From the NCBI GenBank assembly GCA_002478145.1, contig DLMI01000175.1:1-18587 (forward strand): a stretch of DNA of 18,587 nt, in the 5' to 3' direction. The notes beneath the pieces are model-generated. The model saw nothing but the letters and a program-made list of their open reading frames with translations. It was not told the origin of the DNA and did no database searches. Below, one piece after another: positions 1 to 6,050 of this stretch. The stretch comes from Acidobacteria bacterium UBA7540 (GTDB taxonomy: Bacteria; Acidobacteriota; Terriglobia; UBA7540). The position numbers were made by a program, and so were the translations under genes. How positions within the stretch are numbered: position 1 is the stretch's first letter; each line of letters starts with the position of its first letter.

Positions 1-453
1 TCGAAGGGACTCGGTGCGCCCGTCGGTTCCATGCTGGTGGGAAGCAAAGAGTTCATCGAGGAAGCACGGATCGCGAGAAAAATGCTGGGCGGTGGAATGC
101 GCCAGGTGGGTATCCTGGCGGCAGCGGGCCTGATCGCCCTCGAAGAAGGCCCGAGGCGCCTCGACGTGGATCACGAGAATGCCAAGTTTCTGGCTCGAGG
201 GCTGGCGGAGATTCCCGGCATTAAGATCGAAACGGAGAAGGTCGTCACCAATATCCTCTTCTTCGACGTTTCCGGCGCCGGCCTGACCGCGCCGGAGGTG
301 TCGCAACGGCTGAAGGCTAAAAACGTCTGGGCAAACCCCTACGACTCCAAACTGATCCGAATGGTAACCCACCTTGACGTGGACCGAGCGGGCTGCGAGC
401 GCGCCCTCCGCGCTCTCCGCGAGGTAGTGGCCAAGAACGGGGCTGCGGGCTAG
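1..453 (+). CDS. ltaE: Low-specificity L-threonine aldolase, C-terminal part (5' truncated by window edge)
   Basis: The reading frame is open from base 1, so the gene begins before the window; 150 codons are present, roughly the last 40 percent of a typical 340-350 residue enzyme. The first residues read SKGLGAPVGS, the segment of the fold-type I PLP aldolase family in which the lysine (bases 4-6) forms the Schiff base with PLP. The following RKMLGGGMRQVGILAAAGL stretch is also characteristic of threonine aldolases, which cleave threonine or allo-threonine to glycine and acetaldehyde in the cytosol. The C-terminal small domain is intact. The TAG stop lies at the start of a G-rich heptamer repeat tract, and the tail NGAAG is partly written by that G-rich sequence. 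Bases just before the stop (about 430-446) resemble bases 1230-1247 beyond the next gene. The family call is secure; exact substrate preference is not visible. Confidence 0.88.
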   Translation, partial: SKGLGAPVGSMLVGSKEFIEEARIARKMLGGGMRQVGILAAAGLIALEEGPRRLDVDHENAKFLARGLAEIPGIKIETEKVVTNILFFDVSGAGLTAPEVSQRLKAKNVWANPYDSKLIRMVTHLDVDRAGCERALRALREVVAKNGAAG

Positions 454-518
454 GGGCTGGGGACTGGGGGCTAGGGCAATTTTAGATTTTGGATTGACCC
501 CGCTTGCTGCCTTCTGCT
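451..518. repeat. G-rich heptamer tract plus left copy of a 58-bp direct repeat
   Basis: Bases 451-476 are GGGGCTGGGGACT-type heptamers starting at the ltaE stop codon. Bases 461-518 recur at 1241-1298 (offset 780) with a handful of differences, including an identical internal stretch (471-503 against 1251-1283) that carries an unusual AT-rich core around 478-497. The two copies flank the dihydrofolate-reductase-family gene. Confidence 0.85.
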
Positions 519-551
519 TATCCGGTTGTTTCAGCACGCCACTATTTGTAG
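516..551. repeat. Left arm of 36-bp imperfect inverted repeat flanking the DHFR-family gene
   Basis: Read 5'->3', the arm starts GCTTATCCGGTTGTTTCAGC. It matches the reverse complement of 1181-1216 at about 30 of 36 positions. The right arm begins GCTTATCCGGTCGTTTCAGC when read on the minus strand. The 701-bp unit between the outer ends contains a single gene and no transposase. Confidence 0.8.
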
Positions 552-553
552 TG
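540..553. promoter_or_regulatory. Short palindrome CACTA-TTTG-TAGTG upstream of DHFR-family gene
   Basis: Perfect 5-bp arms around a 4-base centre, 52 bp before the start codon. The right half TTTGTAGTG resembles operators of BlaI/MecI-type repressors (TACA...TGTA cores), but no repressor gene is present in the window. It could be a genuine operator or chance; no other element supports it. Confidence 0.25.
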
Positions 554-605
554 TAGGTACCGCGGCTGCCGTTTCCGAAGAATTTGAGCCGGCGGAGGAT
601 ACGTC

Positions 606-1160
606 ATGAAAGCACGGCGAAAGATCATCGTCTACATCGCGACAAGCGCCGACGGTTACATCGCCAGGCCAGACGGCGATGTCGAATGGCTAAATCGCCG
701 GCCGCGCACAGTCGATTACGGGATGCGCGCGTTCTACCCCACGATCGACACCATCCTGTGGGGACGCAAGACCTACGACTGGCTTCTCGACTATTACAAG
801 GAGAGGGGCAGGAAAGGCGGGATGTTCGACACGAAGCTCGCCAACTTCGTGTTCTCGCGGAAGCCTGCGAAACGGGCGACGTTAGGCGTGGAATTCGTGT
901 CCGAGCCGGTGAAAGCGTTTGCGCAGCGTCTGCGCGCGACGCCGGGAAAACACATCTGGATGATGGGTGGCGGAGAACTGATCGCCTCATTCCTCGACGC
1001 CGGCGAGATCGACGAGTTCGACATCCACGTCATTCCTACTCTCATCGGTGAGGGTATTCCACTCGTGGCACCGCGCCATCGGGACGTGCCGCTTCGCTTG
1101 CGCTCAGCCAGGAAGTACCCCGACGGCGTCGTCCGACTGCGCTATGAGGTTGCGAGGTAG
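606..1160 (+). CDS. Dihydrofolate reductase family protein (RibD C-terminal domain type)
   Basis: A 184-residue protein of the DHFR/RibD-C fold, NADPH-dependent reductases acting on pterin- or pyrimidine-like substrates. Visible family signatures are SADGYIA (residues 14-20) in the first strand-loop, LWGRKTYD (51-58), FSRKP (83-87), the glycine-rich cofactor segment IWMMGGGELI (117-126), and IHVIPTLIGEGIPL (140-153). It lacks the deaminase domain of full RibD and looks like the short stand-alone proteins often annotated as dihydrofolate reductase, whose true substrate is mostly unknown. The ATG is chosen because GGAGGA at 594-599 sits 6 bases upstream. The gene is alone between inverted repeats at 516-551 and 1181-1216, which lie inside a 58-bp direct repeat, so it may have arrived as a unit. 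The fold call is firm; involvement in folate metabolism is not established. Confidence 0.82.
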   Translation: MKARRKIIVYIATSADGYIARPDGDVEWLNRRPRTVDYGMRAFYPTIDTILWGRKTYDWLLDYYKERGRKGGMFDTKLANFVFSRKPAKRATLGVEFVSEPVKAFAQRLRATPGKHIWMMGGGELIASFLDAGEIDEFDIHVIPTLIGEGIPLVAPRHRDVPLRLRSARKYPDGVVRLRYEVAR

Positions 1161-1180
1161 CTCCTGAGGACTGCGAATCG

Positions 1181-1216
1181 CAACATATGGTGGTCTGCTG
1201 AAACGACCGGATAAGC
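1181..1216. repeat. Right arm of inverted repeat flanking the DHFR-family gene
   Basis: Reverse complement of 516-551 with about six mismatches. It begins 20 bases after the DHFR-family stop codon. As an RNA it could also fold back with the left arm only across the whole gene, so a simple terminator role is unlikely. Confidence 0.8.
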
Positions 1217-1229
1217 AAGTGCTGCCTAT

Positions 1230-1329
1230 TGCCAGAACGGGGGCTGGGGGCTAGGGCAATTTTAGATTTTGGATTGACCCCGCCTGCTGCCTACTGCCTT
1301 CTGTTTTTCCCCAGCCCCCAGCCCCTACC
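1230..1329. repeat. Right copy of direct repeat, heptamer tracts
   Basis: Bases 1241-1298 copy 461-518. The 10 bases before it resemble the last codons of ltaE (430-440), as if the duplicated piece originally included the ltaE tail. The copy runs into CTGCCTA-type heptamers (about 1287-1303), then an inverted G-rich tract CCCCAGCCCCCAGCCCC at 1309-1325 that can pair with 1240-1255 or 451-462. It ends at the 3' end of the convergent TPR gene and may serve as a transcription end for both strands. Confidence 0.75.
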
Positions 1330-1334
1330 GCCCG

Positions 1335-2075
1335 TCATTTCTTCTTAGCTCTTTCCTGGGCAAGCTTGGAGAGGATATCGAAGTAGTGCGTGCGGTAAGT
1401 AGGGTCTGCGGGATCGAGTTGGGTCGCCATGCGGTATTGCTTCACCGCCGCGTCCAAGTCGCCCATTTTTTCCAGTGCGTAGCCAAGACCGTTATAAGCG
1501 TCTGCATCCGTCGGGTCATGCCGGATGGCTTCCAGCATCTCGACTCGTGCCCGCTTCCAGTCCTTGCCCAGCAGGAACGTAATTCCCAGCTCACGGTGCA
1601 GGTCGGAATTCTCAGCGTCGAGTTTGAGCGCCGCCCGCAGACGTTCAACAGCCTCATCCAGCCTGCCTCGGGCCCGCAGTTGCACTGCTTGCTGAACCAA
1701 CTGGCGCAACTGAATCTTGACTTCGGCGGGGCTGAGCGCCGGACTGGCGTTAGGGTTGGAAACCTCTTCTGCCTTCTTCCCATCGAGCGCGACATTCTCG
1801 GCGGAACGAGGCGAAATGAAGAAGGCTTTCTCTTCTTCACCAGGGCAGCGGAGGTGGAGGTAGTGGTCTCCGGGCTCTACTTCCTGCAAAACCAGGAGCC
1901 CGTCGTCATTCGTCTTGCCCACGCGCTGATCGTCGAGGTCTACCGAACAACCCGGCCCGCGCGCACGCACCGTCACTTGCGCTGACGCCTGCTCGTGAGC
2001 CTTCTCGCTCGGTATGAGGGCGTGAAGACTGGCAGGAATTAGCAAGACGGCAAAGCAAAGGGAAAACCTACGCAT
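1335..2075 (-). CDS. Exported tetratricopeptide-repeat protein with N-terminal beta (PEGA-like) domain
   Basis: A 246-residue protein from the chosen ATG at 2075. An in-frame GTG at 2114 would add 13 residues ahead of the signal peptide and has no better ribosome site, so the internal ATG is preferred. Residues 1-19 (MRRFSLCFAVLLIPASLHA) form a Sec signal peptide. Residues about 34-87 look like a small beta domain of PEGA type (VDLDDQRVGKTNDDGLLVL, EPGDHYLHLRC). Residues about 125-223 contain three TPR units, with signatures such as GRLDEAVERLRAALKLD, GKDWKRARVEMLEAI and GDLDAAVKQYRMATQLDP. TPRs usually mediate protein-protein contacts; the combination suggests a periplasmic scaffold or cell-envelope adaptor. 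It is a single gene on the minus strand, with its 3' end meeting the repeat block after the DHFR-family unit. The partner cannot be told from the sequence. Confidence 0.8.
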   Translation of the reverse strand: MRRFSLCFAVLLIPASLHALIPSEKAHEQASAQVTVRARGPGCSVDLDDQRVGKTNDDGLLVLQEVEPGDHYLHLRCPGEEEKAFFISPRSAENVALDGKKAEEVSNPNASPALSPAEVKIQLRQLVQQAVQLRARGRLDEAVERLRAALKLDAENSDLHRELGITFLLGKDWKRARVEMLEAIRHDPTDADAYNGLGYALEKMGDLDAAVKQYRMATQLDPADPTYRTHYFDILSKLAQERAKKK

Positions 2076-2253
2076 TATTGTCGATACCAATCTCCAGCTT
2101 CTGCGGTGCTGCACCGGCTCTCAGGTGCTCGGTCAGCAAACCCCGAAAAGCCCCATGTCGCCGCCCCGCGGGCTCAATGCATCTTAGCACGGCACGCTGC
2201 CTTCAACTCGAATTCGGAAGTTGGAGTTGCCAAGACACGGCGCACACCCCGGC

Positions 2254-2303
2254 GTGTCATCCTGAGGAGTCCGCCATTCTTATTGGCGGACGACGAAGGA
2301 TCT
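2254..2303 (+). repeat. TGTCATCCTGAG...CGAAGGATCT element with internal hairpin
   Basis: The ends match the widespread bacterial intergenic repeat TGTCATTCTGAGCGAAGAATCT. Here the halves are separated by a hairpin: GTCCGCCA (2269-2276) pairs with TGGCGGAC (2284-2291) over a 7-base loop. Confidence 0.7.
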
Positions 2304-2352
2304 CCGCAGTTCACAATGAACATTCACTGGCTGGTCGTTCAAACAAACTGCC

Positions 2353-2397
2353 GGGATTCTTCGGCCCCCTCAAAACGGGGGCCTCAGAATGACAGGG
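2353..2397 (-). repeat. Second TGTCATTCTGAG-type element, opposite orientation, different hairpin
   Basis: Read on the minus strand it begins TGTCATTCTGAG and ends CGAAGAATCC. Its internal stem is GGCCCCC (2363-2369) with GGGGGCC (2377-2383), a different sequence from that of the copy at 2254-2303. Together the two copies form an inverted pair around about 50 bp. Confidence 0.68.
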
Positions 2398-2452
2398 GGT
2401 GTCGGCTTTTCATCCCGAATGCGGGTTTAATGTCCCAAACACGGCCAATTCC

Positions 2453-2481
2453 TTGACGCTGCATGGCTTGTGGTATAGCCT
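2453..2481 (+). promoter_or_regulatory. Candidate sigma-70-type promoter for meaB
   Basis: TTGACG at 2453-2458, then 17 bases, then TAGCCT at 2476-2481 (the overlapping hexamer TATAGC at 2474-2479 has a 15-base spacer). The same TTGACR-N17-TAGCCT arrangement occurs at 15498-15526 upstream of the M61 peptidase gene. It supports meaB starting downstream of about 2488. Confidence 0.45.
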
Positions 2482-2584
2482 TGATTCTGGGGAGATCGTA
2501 CGCGACCAGGGGACCGGTGATATCCAGCGCATGGTAACAGCCCGCGAGACACTTGGCCGAAACCAGGGCGGGCCCTGCCACCAA

Positions 2585-3580
2585 ATGGCGGATTCAATCC
2601 AGACTTGGGCTGCGAAAGTGCTCGCGGGAGACCGGCGGGCTATCGCCCGCGCTATCTCTGCGGTGGAGGCTGCCGATACGCTGGGCACGGAACTCTTGAA
2701 GAAGCTGTTTCCTGCCTCCGGGAGGGCGGAAGTCATCGGGGTTACGGGGTCTCCCGGGGCCGGGAAAAGCACCCTGGTGGAAAAGCTTGCGGGCGAGTAT
2801 CGACGTGCTGGAGCGCGCGTGGGAATCATCGCAGTTGACCCGACCAGCCCGTTTTCGGGCGGAGCCCTTCTCGGCGACCGCATCCGCATGCAGAGCCTTT
2901 CGAGCGACAAAGAGATTTACATCCGCAGCATGGCTACACGCGGACAGTTGGGAGGCTTGGCGCCAACCACCCACGACGTGGTCACTATCCTCGACGCGGC
3001 GGGCTGCGACGTGGTGCTGATTGAAACCGTAGGGGTAGGACAAGACGAAGTGGAAGTCGCTCGCCTGGCAGACGCCACAGCCCTGCTCTTGGTCCCGGGT
3101 ATGGGTGACGAAGTGCAAACCTTCAAGGCCGGCGTTATGGAAATTGCCGATCTCTATGTCATCAACAAGACCGACCTCCCCGGCGCTGACCGCCTCGAGC
3201 AGGAAGTCGAGGCTATGCTTTCCATGGCTTCCCGTGCGGACGGTTGGCGTCCCCCCATCGTCAAGGCGATCGCCACCACGGGTTCGGGCGTGGGAGAAGT
3301 AAGGCAAGCACTCGAGCAATTCCGTTCCTTCCAGGAGCAGAGTGCGTTGAAGGAAAAGCGCCGAAGGGGTTACTTGCGTGGCCGTTTCCTTGAACTGCTG
3401 CGTCGGGAGCTCTTTGAGAAGGTTATCAGGGAACGTTTGAGCGACGGTTCCCTCGAGCAGTTCGTTGACGACCTGCTCCAGCATCGCGCGGATCCCTATT
3501 CACTGGTCGAGAGAATCGTCGCCGAATCAGTAAAGCAGGTTTCGGGTGTCAGGGGCGAGGGGCTGGGGACTAGGGGCTAG
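2585..3580 (+). CDS. meaB: MeaB/ArgK-type GTPase, chaperone of methylmalonyl-CoA mutase
   Basis: A 331-residue G3E-family P-loop GTPase. MeaB loads and protects adenosylcobalamin in methylmalonyl-CoA mutase in the cytosol. Visible motifs are Walker A GSPGAGKST (55-63), DPTSPFSGGALLGDRIRM (85-102), the MeaB/ArgK switch segment MATRGQLGGLA (116-126), ETVGVGQDE (147-155) and NKTD (194-197). The ATG at 2585 gives the family's normal N-terminus (SIQTWAAKVLAGDRRAIARAIS). An in-frame ATG at 2531 would add 18 residues, and the frame is open to 2399, but that reaches above the likely promoter at 2453-2481. The ribosome site is weak for either start. The last dozen residues (VSGVRGEGLGTRG) are encoded by a G-rich heptamer tract that also supplies the TAG stop, so the native C-terminus has been overwritten. 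The epimerase gene of the same pathway follows; the mutase itself is not in the window. Confidence 0.9.
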   Translation: MADSIQTWAAKVLAGDRRAIARAISAVEAADTLGTELLKKLFPASGRAEVIGVTGSPGAGKSTLVEKLAGEYRRAGARVGIIAVDPTSPFSGGALLGDRIRMQSLSSDKEIYIRSMATRGQLGGLAPTTHDVVTILDAAGCDVVLIETVGVGQDEVEVARLADATALLLVPGMGDEVQTFKAGVMEIADLYVINKTDLPGADRLEQEVEAMLSMASRADGWRPPIVKAIATTGSGVGEVRQALEQFRSFQEQSALKEKRRRGYLRGRFLELLRRELFEKVIRERLSDGSLEQFVDDLLQHRADPYSLVERIVAESVKQVSGVRGEGLGTRG

Positions 3581-3736
3581 GGACTGGGGAAAAGCAGAAA
3601 GCAGTAGGCAGTACGCAGTAGGCAGCCGGGGAGAAGCGAGAAGGCAATTCACAATTCATTTACAATTCAGAATTTCCCCAGCCCCTAGTCCCCAGCCCCT
3701 TTTCCTGAACGCTGATAGCTGACGGCTGAAAGCTGT
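3556..3736. repeat. Mosaic of four heptamer tandem-repeat families between meaB and mce
   Basis: In order: G-rich GGGGCTGGGGACTAG units (3559-3589), GCAGTAG units (3594-3627), CAATTCA units (about 3645-3670), the inverted G-rich tract (3675-3700), and GCTGATA/GCTGACG/GCTGAAA units (3711-3735). Each family keeps a 7-bp period. Bases 3559-3578 are perfectly complementary to 3680-3699, giving a 20-bp stem with a roughly 100-base loop. The block begins inside the meaB coding end and finishes five bases before the mce ATG. Confidence 0.85.
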
Positions 3737-3740
3737 ACTT

Positions 3741-4136
3741 ATGAAACTCCATCACATTGGCATCGCAGTCGGCTCGCTAGCGGCCGCGCGTCCTGTTTTC
3801 GAAAAACTGCTGGGGAAGCCACCCGACTCGGAAGAAGTTGTCGAGGAGCAGAAGGTACGCGTGGTCATGTTTCAGGTGGGCGAAACCCGCCTGGAGTTGC
3901 TCGAGGCTACCTCCGAGGATTCGCCCCTTGCGCGCTCCGTCTCCAAGCGCGGGCAGGGCCTCCACCATGTAGCAATTGCGGTTGAGGACCTTGCGGGGAC
4001 GCTCCGGAAGCTGGAAAACGCCGGGGTCCGCTTGATCGACCGTGAGCCTCGTCGCGGGGCAGGGAACGAGCAAGTGGCTTTTCTACACCCCGCAAGCACC
4101 GCTGGGGTGCTCATCGAATTGGTCGAAGAGAAATGA
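3741..4136 (+). CDS. mce: Methylmalonyl-CoA epimerase
   Basis: A 131-residue protein, the usual family size, made of two beta-alpha-beta-beta-beta modules of the vicinal-oxygen-chelate (glyoxalase) fold. It interconverts (2R)- and (2S)-methylmalonyl-CoA between propionyl-CoA carboxylase and methylmalonyl-CoA mutase. Probable metal ligands by motif are His5 (KLHHIGIAV), Glu52 (RLELLEAT), His76 (GLHHVAIAVEDL) and Glu126 (GVLIELVEE). The family signature HPASTAGVLIEL is present at the C-terminus. The ATG is preceded directly by the GCTGATA heptamer tract, and no Shine-Dalgarno is visible. Neighbours fit: MeaB, chaperone of the next enzyme, is upstream. The stop codon overlaps the next start in ATGA, so translation of the downstream hydrolase is probably coupled. 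Confidence 0.9.
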   Translation: MKLHHIGIAVGSLAAARPVFEKLLGKPPDSEEVVEEQKVRVVMFQVGETRLELLEATSEDSPLARSVSKRGQGLHHVAIAVEDLAGTLRKLENAGVRLIDREPRRGAGNEQVAFLHPASTAGVLIELVEEK

Positions 4137-4960
4137 AGTTAGGCAACTTCGAACTGCACACGATCAGCGACGGAACTTTTGCCCTCGATGGAGGACAGAT
4201 GTTCGGCGTCGTGCCGAAGGCCCTGTGGGAACGCAAGGCCCCAGCGGACGAACGCAACCGAATCCGGCTTTCCTTGACCTGCCTGCTGATTCGTACCGGG
4301 AGGCAGAACATTCTTGTGGAAACAGGCATTGGGGACAAGTTCGACGCGAAGTTCAAGGACATCTATGATGTCCAACATCCCCCGGCGCTCCTCGCGGGAC
4401 TCGATGAATTGGGACTCACGCCGGAGGACATCCACATTGTCATCAACACGCACCTTCATTTCGACCACTGCGGTTGGAACACGCGGCGTCTGGAGGGGAA
4501 AACTATCCCCTCCTTTCCGCGCGCTCGTTATTTCATCCAGCGCGCAGAGTGGCAGCACGCGCTGAATCCCACGGACCGAGACCAAGCCAGTTACATTGAG
4601 GAGTTTTTCAAGCCCGCCGAGCCGCAAACCGAGTTTCTCGATGGCGAAGCGGAAATAGCCCCAGGCATTCGGGTTGAGGTCGTACCGGGTCACACGCGCA
4701 ACTTGCAGTGTGTGCGCATTGAATCCAGGAACGAGTGTGCATACTTCATTTCCGATACCGTTCCCACCGCCGCGCATCTGGCTTATCCATGGATCATGAG
4801 TTTCGACTTGTATCCGATGGAGACTCTCGCCAGCAAGAAGCGCCTGCTGCCCGAGTTGGCTCAAAAGGAGGCTATCGTGATTTTTCCTCATGACCCGAAT
4901 GTGCCCTGGGTGCGTTTAGTGGAAATCGACGGCAAGATTGAAGCGGAGCCGGTCGGGTAA
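4133..4960 (+). CDS. MBL-fold (metallo-beta-lactamase superfamily) hydrolase
   Basis: A 275-residue cytosolic metallo-hydrolase with the complete dinuclear metal set: HLHFDH (His107, His109, Asp111, His112), His187 in VPGHT, Asp208 in ISDTVP, and His253 in FPHDP. The layout resembles the quorum-quenching lactonase/YtnP-like branch (long segment FGVVPKALWERKAPADERNRIRLSLTCLLIRT before the motif), which acts on lactones, esters or thioesters, but substrate cannot be read from the sequence. The start ATG overlaps the mce stop by four bases, which suggests co-translation with methylmalonyl-CoA epimerase; a role in acyl-CoA or thioester clean-up is a guess. There is no signal peptide. It is followed by a long palindromic repeat, so it is probably the last gene of the meaB-mce transcript. 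Confidence 0.85.
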   Translation: MKLGNFELHTISDGTFALDGGQMFGVVPKALWERKAPADERNRIRLSLTCLLIRTGRQNILVETGIGDKFDAKFKDIYDVQHPPALLAGLDELGLTPEDIHIVINTHLHFDHCGWNTRRLEGKTIPSFPRARYFIQRAEWQHALNPTDRDQASYIEEFFKPAEPQTEFLDGEAEIAPGIRVEVVPGHTRNLQCVRIESRNECAYFISDTVPTAAHLAYPWIMSFDLYPMETLASKKRLLPELAQKEAIVIFPHDPNVPWVRLVEIDGKIEAEPVG

Positions 4961-4984
4961 CTTACGATGAAGAACGGGCAACGC

Positions 4985-5096
4985 TGTCATTCCGAGCGAA
5001 GCGAGGAATCTCGCCCTGCGCAGGGTCTGAGCCCTTGGTCGGCTAGACACGACGCCGTAAAACAGAGCAAGATTCCTCGCTTCGCTCGGAATGACA
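4985..5096. repeat. Perfect 27-bp inverted repeat, TGTCATTCCGAGCGAAGCGAGG type
   Basis: Bases 4985-5011 (TGTCATTCCGAGCGAAGCG...) are the exact reverse complement of 5070-5096, separated by 58 bases. Each arm belongs to the widespread TGTCATTCCGAGCGAAGCGAGGAATCT intergenic repeat family. Transcribed, it would form a strong stem between the hydrolase and mtnP and may end the upstream transcript; there is no U-run after the stem. The 58-bp centre (CGCCCTGCGCAGGGTCTGAG...) contains a small CCCTGCGCAGGG palindrome. Confidence 0.85.
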
Positions 5097-5129
5097 CGTT
5101 GAAGCTGTGACGGGATCATAAGTTCATAA

Positions 5130-5143
5130 AGGGAGGACCTTTG
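5130..5143 (+). promoter_or_regulatory. Ribosome binding site deciding the TTG start of mtnP
   Basis: AGGGAGG at 5130-5136 lies four bases before TTG at 5141. No ATG in this frame lies between it and the conserved GIIGGSGLY motif, so TTG is the start. Confidence 0.75.
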
Positions 5144-6004
5144 CCACAAGCGGAAATTGGAATCATCGGAGGAAGCGGCCTTTATAACCTGCCGGGTATC
5201 GAGCGAGTCCGGGAAGTCCGCATTGCTACGCCCTTTGGCAAACCATCCGACGCCTACATTCTCGGCAACTTGGAAGGACGCAAGGTGGCTTTTCTATCTC
5301 GGCACGGGCGTGGCCACATCCTTTTGCCGACGGAACTGAATTCTCGGGCCAACATTTACGGGTTCAAGAAACTGGGGGTGGAGCGCATCATCTCAGTCAG
5401 CGCCGTAGGGTCTCTTCAGGAGGATTACCGTCCTATGGACATGGCCTTGCCTGCACAGTTCTTTGATCGCACCCGTCAGCGCGCTTCCACATTCTTTGGC
5501 GACGGCCTCGTTGCTCACATCAGTTTTGACGCGCCTGTTTGTCCTACGGTCGTGGACGTGCTGGCCGGGGCGTGCAAAGATGTGGGGGTCCGCTGTCACA
5601 CAGGGGGCACTTACCTGTGCATGGAGGGCCCGGCGTTTTCCACCCAAGCCGAGTCGAACGTTTACCGTTCGTGGGGAATGGACCTTATCGGGATGACCAG
5701 CCTGCCTGAAGCCAAGCTCGCGCGTGAGGCCGAGATCTGTTACGCCACACTCGCCATGGTCACCGACTACGACTGCTGGCATCCCGAGCACGACGCCGTG
5801 ACTGTGAACCTGGTATTGGAGTACCTTACGCACAATGTCGAGAACTGTCAGAAGATTCTCCTGAAAGCAATTCGCTCCATGCCTCAACAACGCAACTGCA
5901 AGTGTCCTTCGGCGCTAGCCCACGCCATCCTGACGGACCGCCGGAGAATCTCACCGAGAGCTAAGAAAAAACTTTCGTTGCTGGTCGGAAAGTATCTAAA
6001 GTAA
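5141..6004 (+). CDS. mtnP: S-methyl-5'-thioadenosine phosphorylase
   Basis: A 287-residue cytosolic enzyme of the purine nucleoside phosphorylase family that splits methylthioadenosine to adenine and methylthioribose-1-phosphate. Visible are the phosphate loop GIIGGSGLY (7-15), RHGRGH (54-59), SAVGSL (87-92), YLCMEGPAFST (158-168), GMTSLPEAKLARE (184-196) and the TDYDCW base-specificity segment (208-213), the same segment seen in human MTAP. It starts at TTG after a good ribosome site. The PfkB kinase begins 47 bp downstream and the glycosyltransferase overlaps that, so the three are likely co-transcribed. The downstream methionine-salvage enzymes (mtnA and others) are absent here, so the salvaged sugar phosphate is handled elsewhere or by an alternative route. 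Confidence 0.92.
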   Translation: MPQAEIGIIGGSGLYNLPGIERVREVRIATPFGKPSDAYILGNLEGRKVAFLSRHGRGHILLPTELNSRANIYGFKKLGVERIISVSAVGSLQEDYRPMDMALPAQFFDRTRQRASTFFGDGLVAHISFDAPVCPTVVDVLAGACKDVGVRCHTGGTYLCMEGPAFSTQAESNVYRSWGMDLIGMTSLPEAKLAREAEICYATLAMVTDYDCWHPEHDAVTVNLVLEYLTHNVENCQKILLKAIRSMPQQRNCKCPSALAHAILTDRRRISPRAKKKLSLLVGKYLK

Positions 6005-6050
6005 TACATTAGGTATATTTGGCAATTGGCCATGAAGAAAAGGATTATCG

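Larger units (their letters stand above)
2076..2452. other. Gene-free stretch between TPR protein and meaB promoter
   Basis: About 380 bp without a credible gene. Bases 2076-2250 are featureless upstream sequence of the minus-strand TPR gene. Bases 2254-2395 hold two inverted copies of a TGTCATCCTGAG-type element, listed separately. Short open frames here show no recognisable protein and overlap the palindromic repeats. Confidence 0.7.

Noticed and set aside
516..1216. Integron gene cassette carrying a dfr gene
   Set aside because: No attC-type R'/R'' core sites; the protein is of RibD-C type and not an integron DfrA/DfrB, and repeats lie on both sides of the gene.
2399..2584. N-terminal extension of MeaB back to 2399
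   Set aside because: It would start in a palindromic repeat upstream of the likely promoter, and family members begin near the ATG at 2585.
2594..3484. 296-codon minus-strand frame opposite meaB
   Set aside because: It is a shadow of the high-GC meaB coding strand; the plus frame has all GTPase motifs.
3594..3735. CRISPR-like array
   Set aside because: Units are 7 bp, degenerate and contiguous, with no spacers of uniform length and no cas genes.
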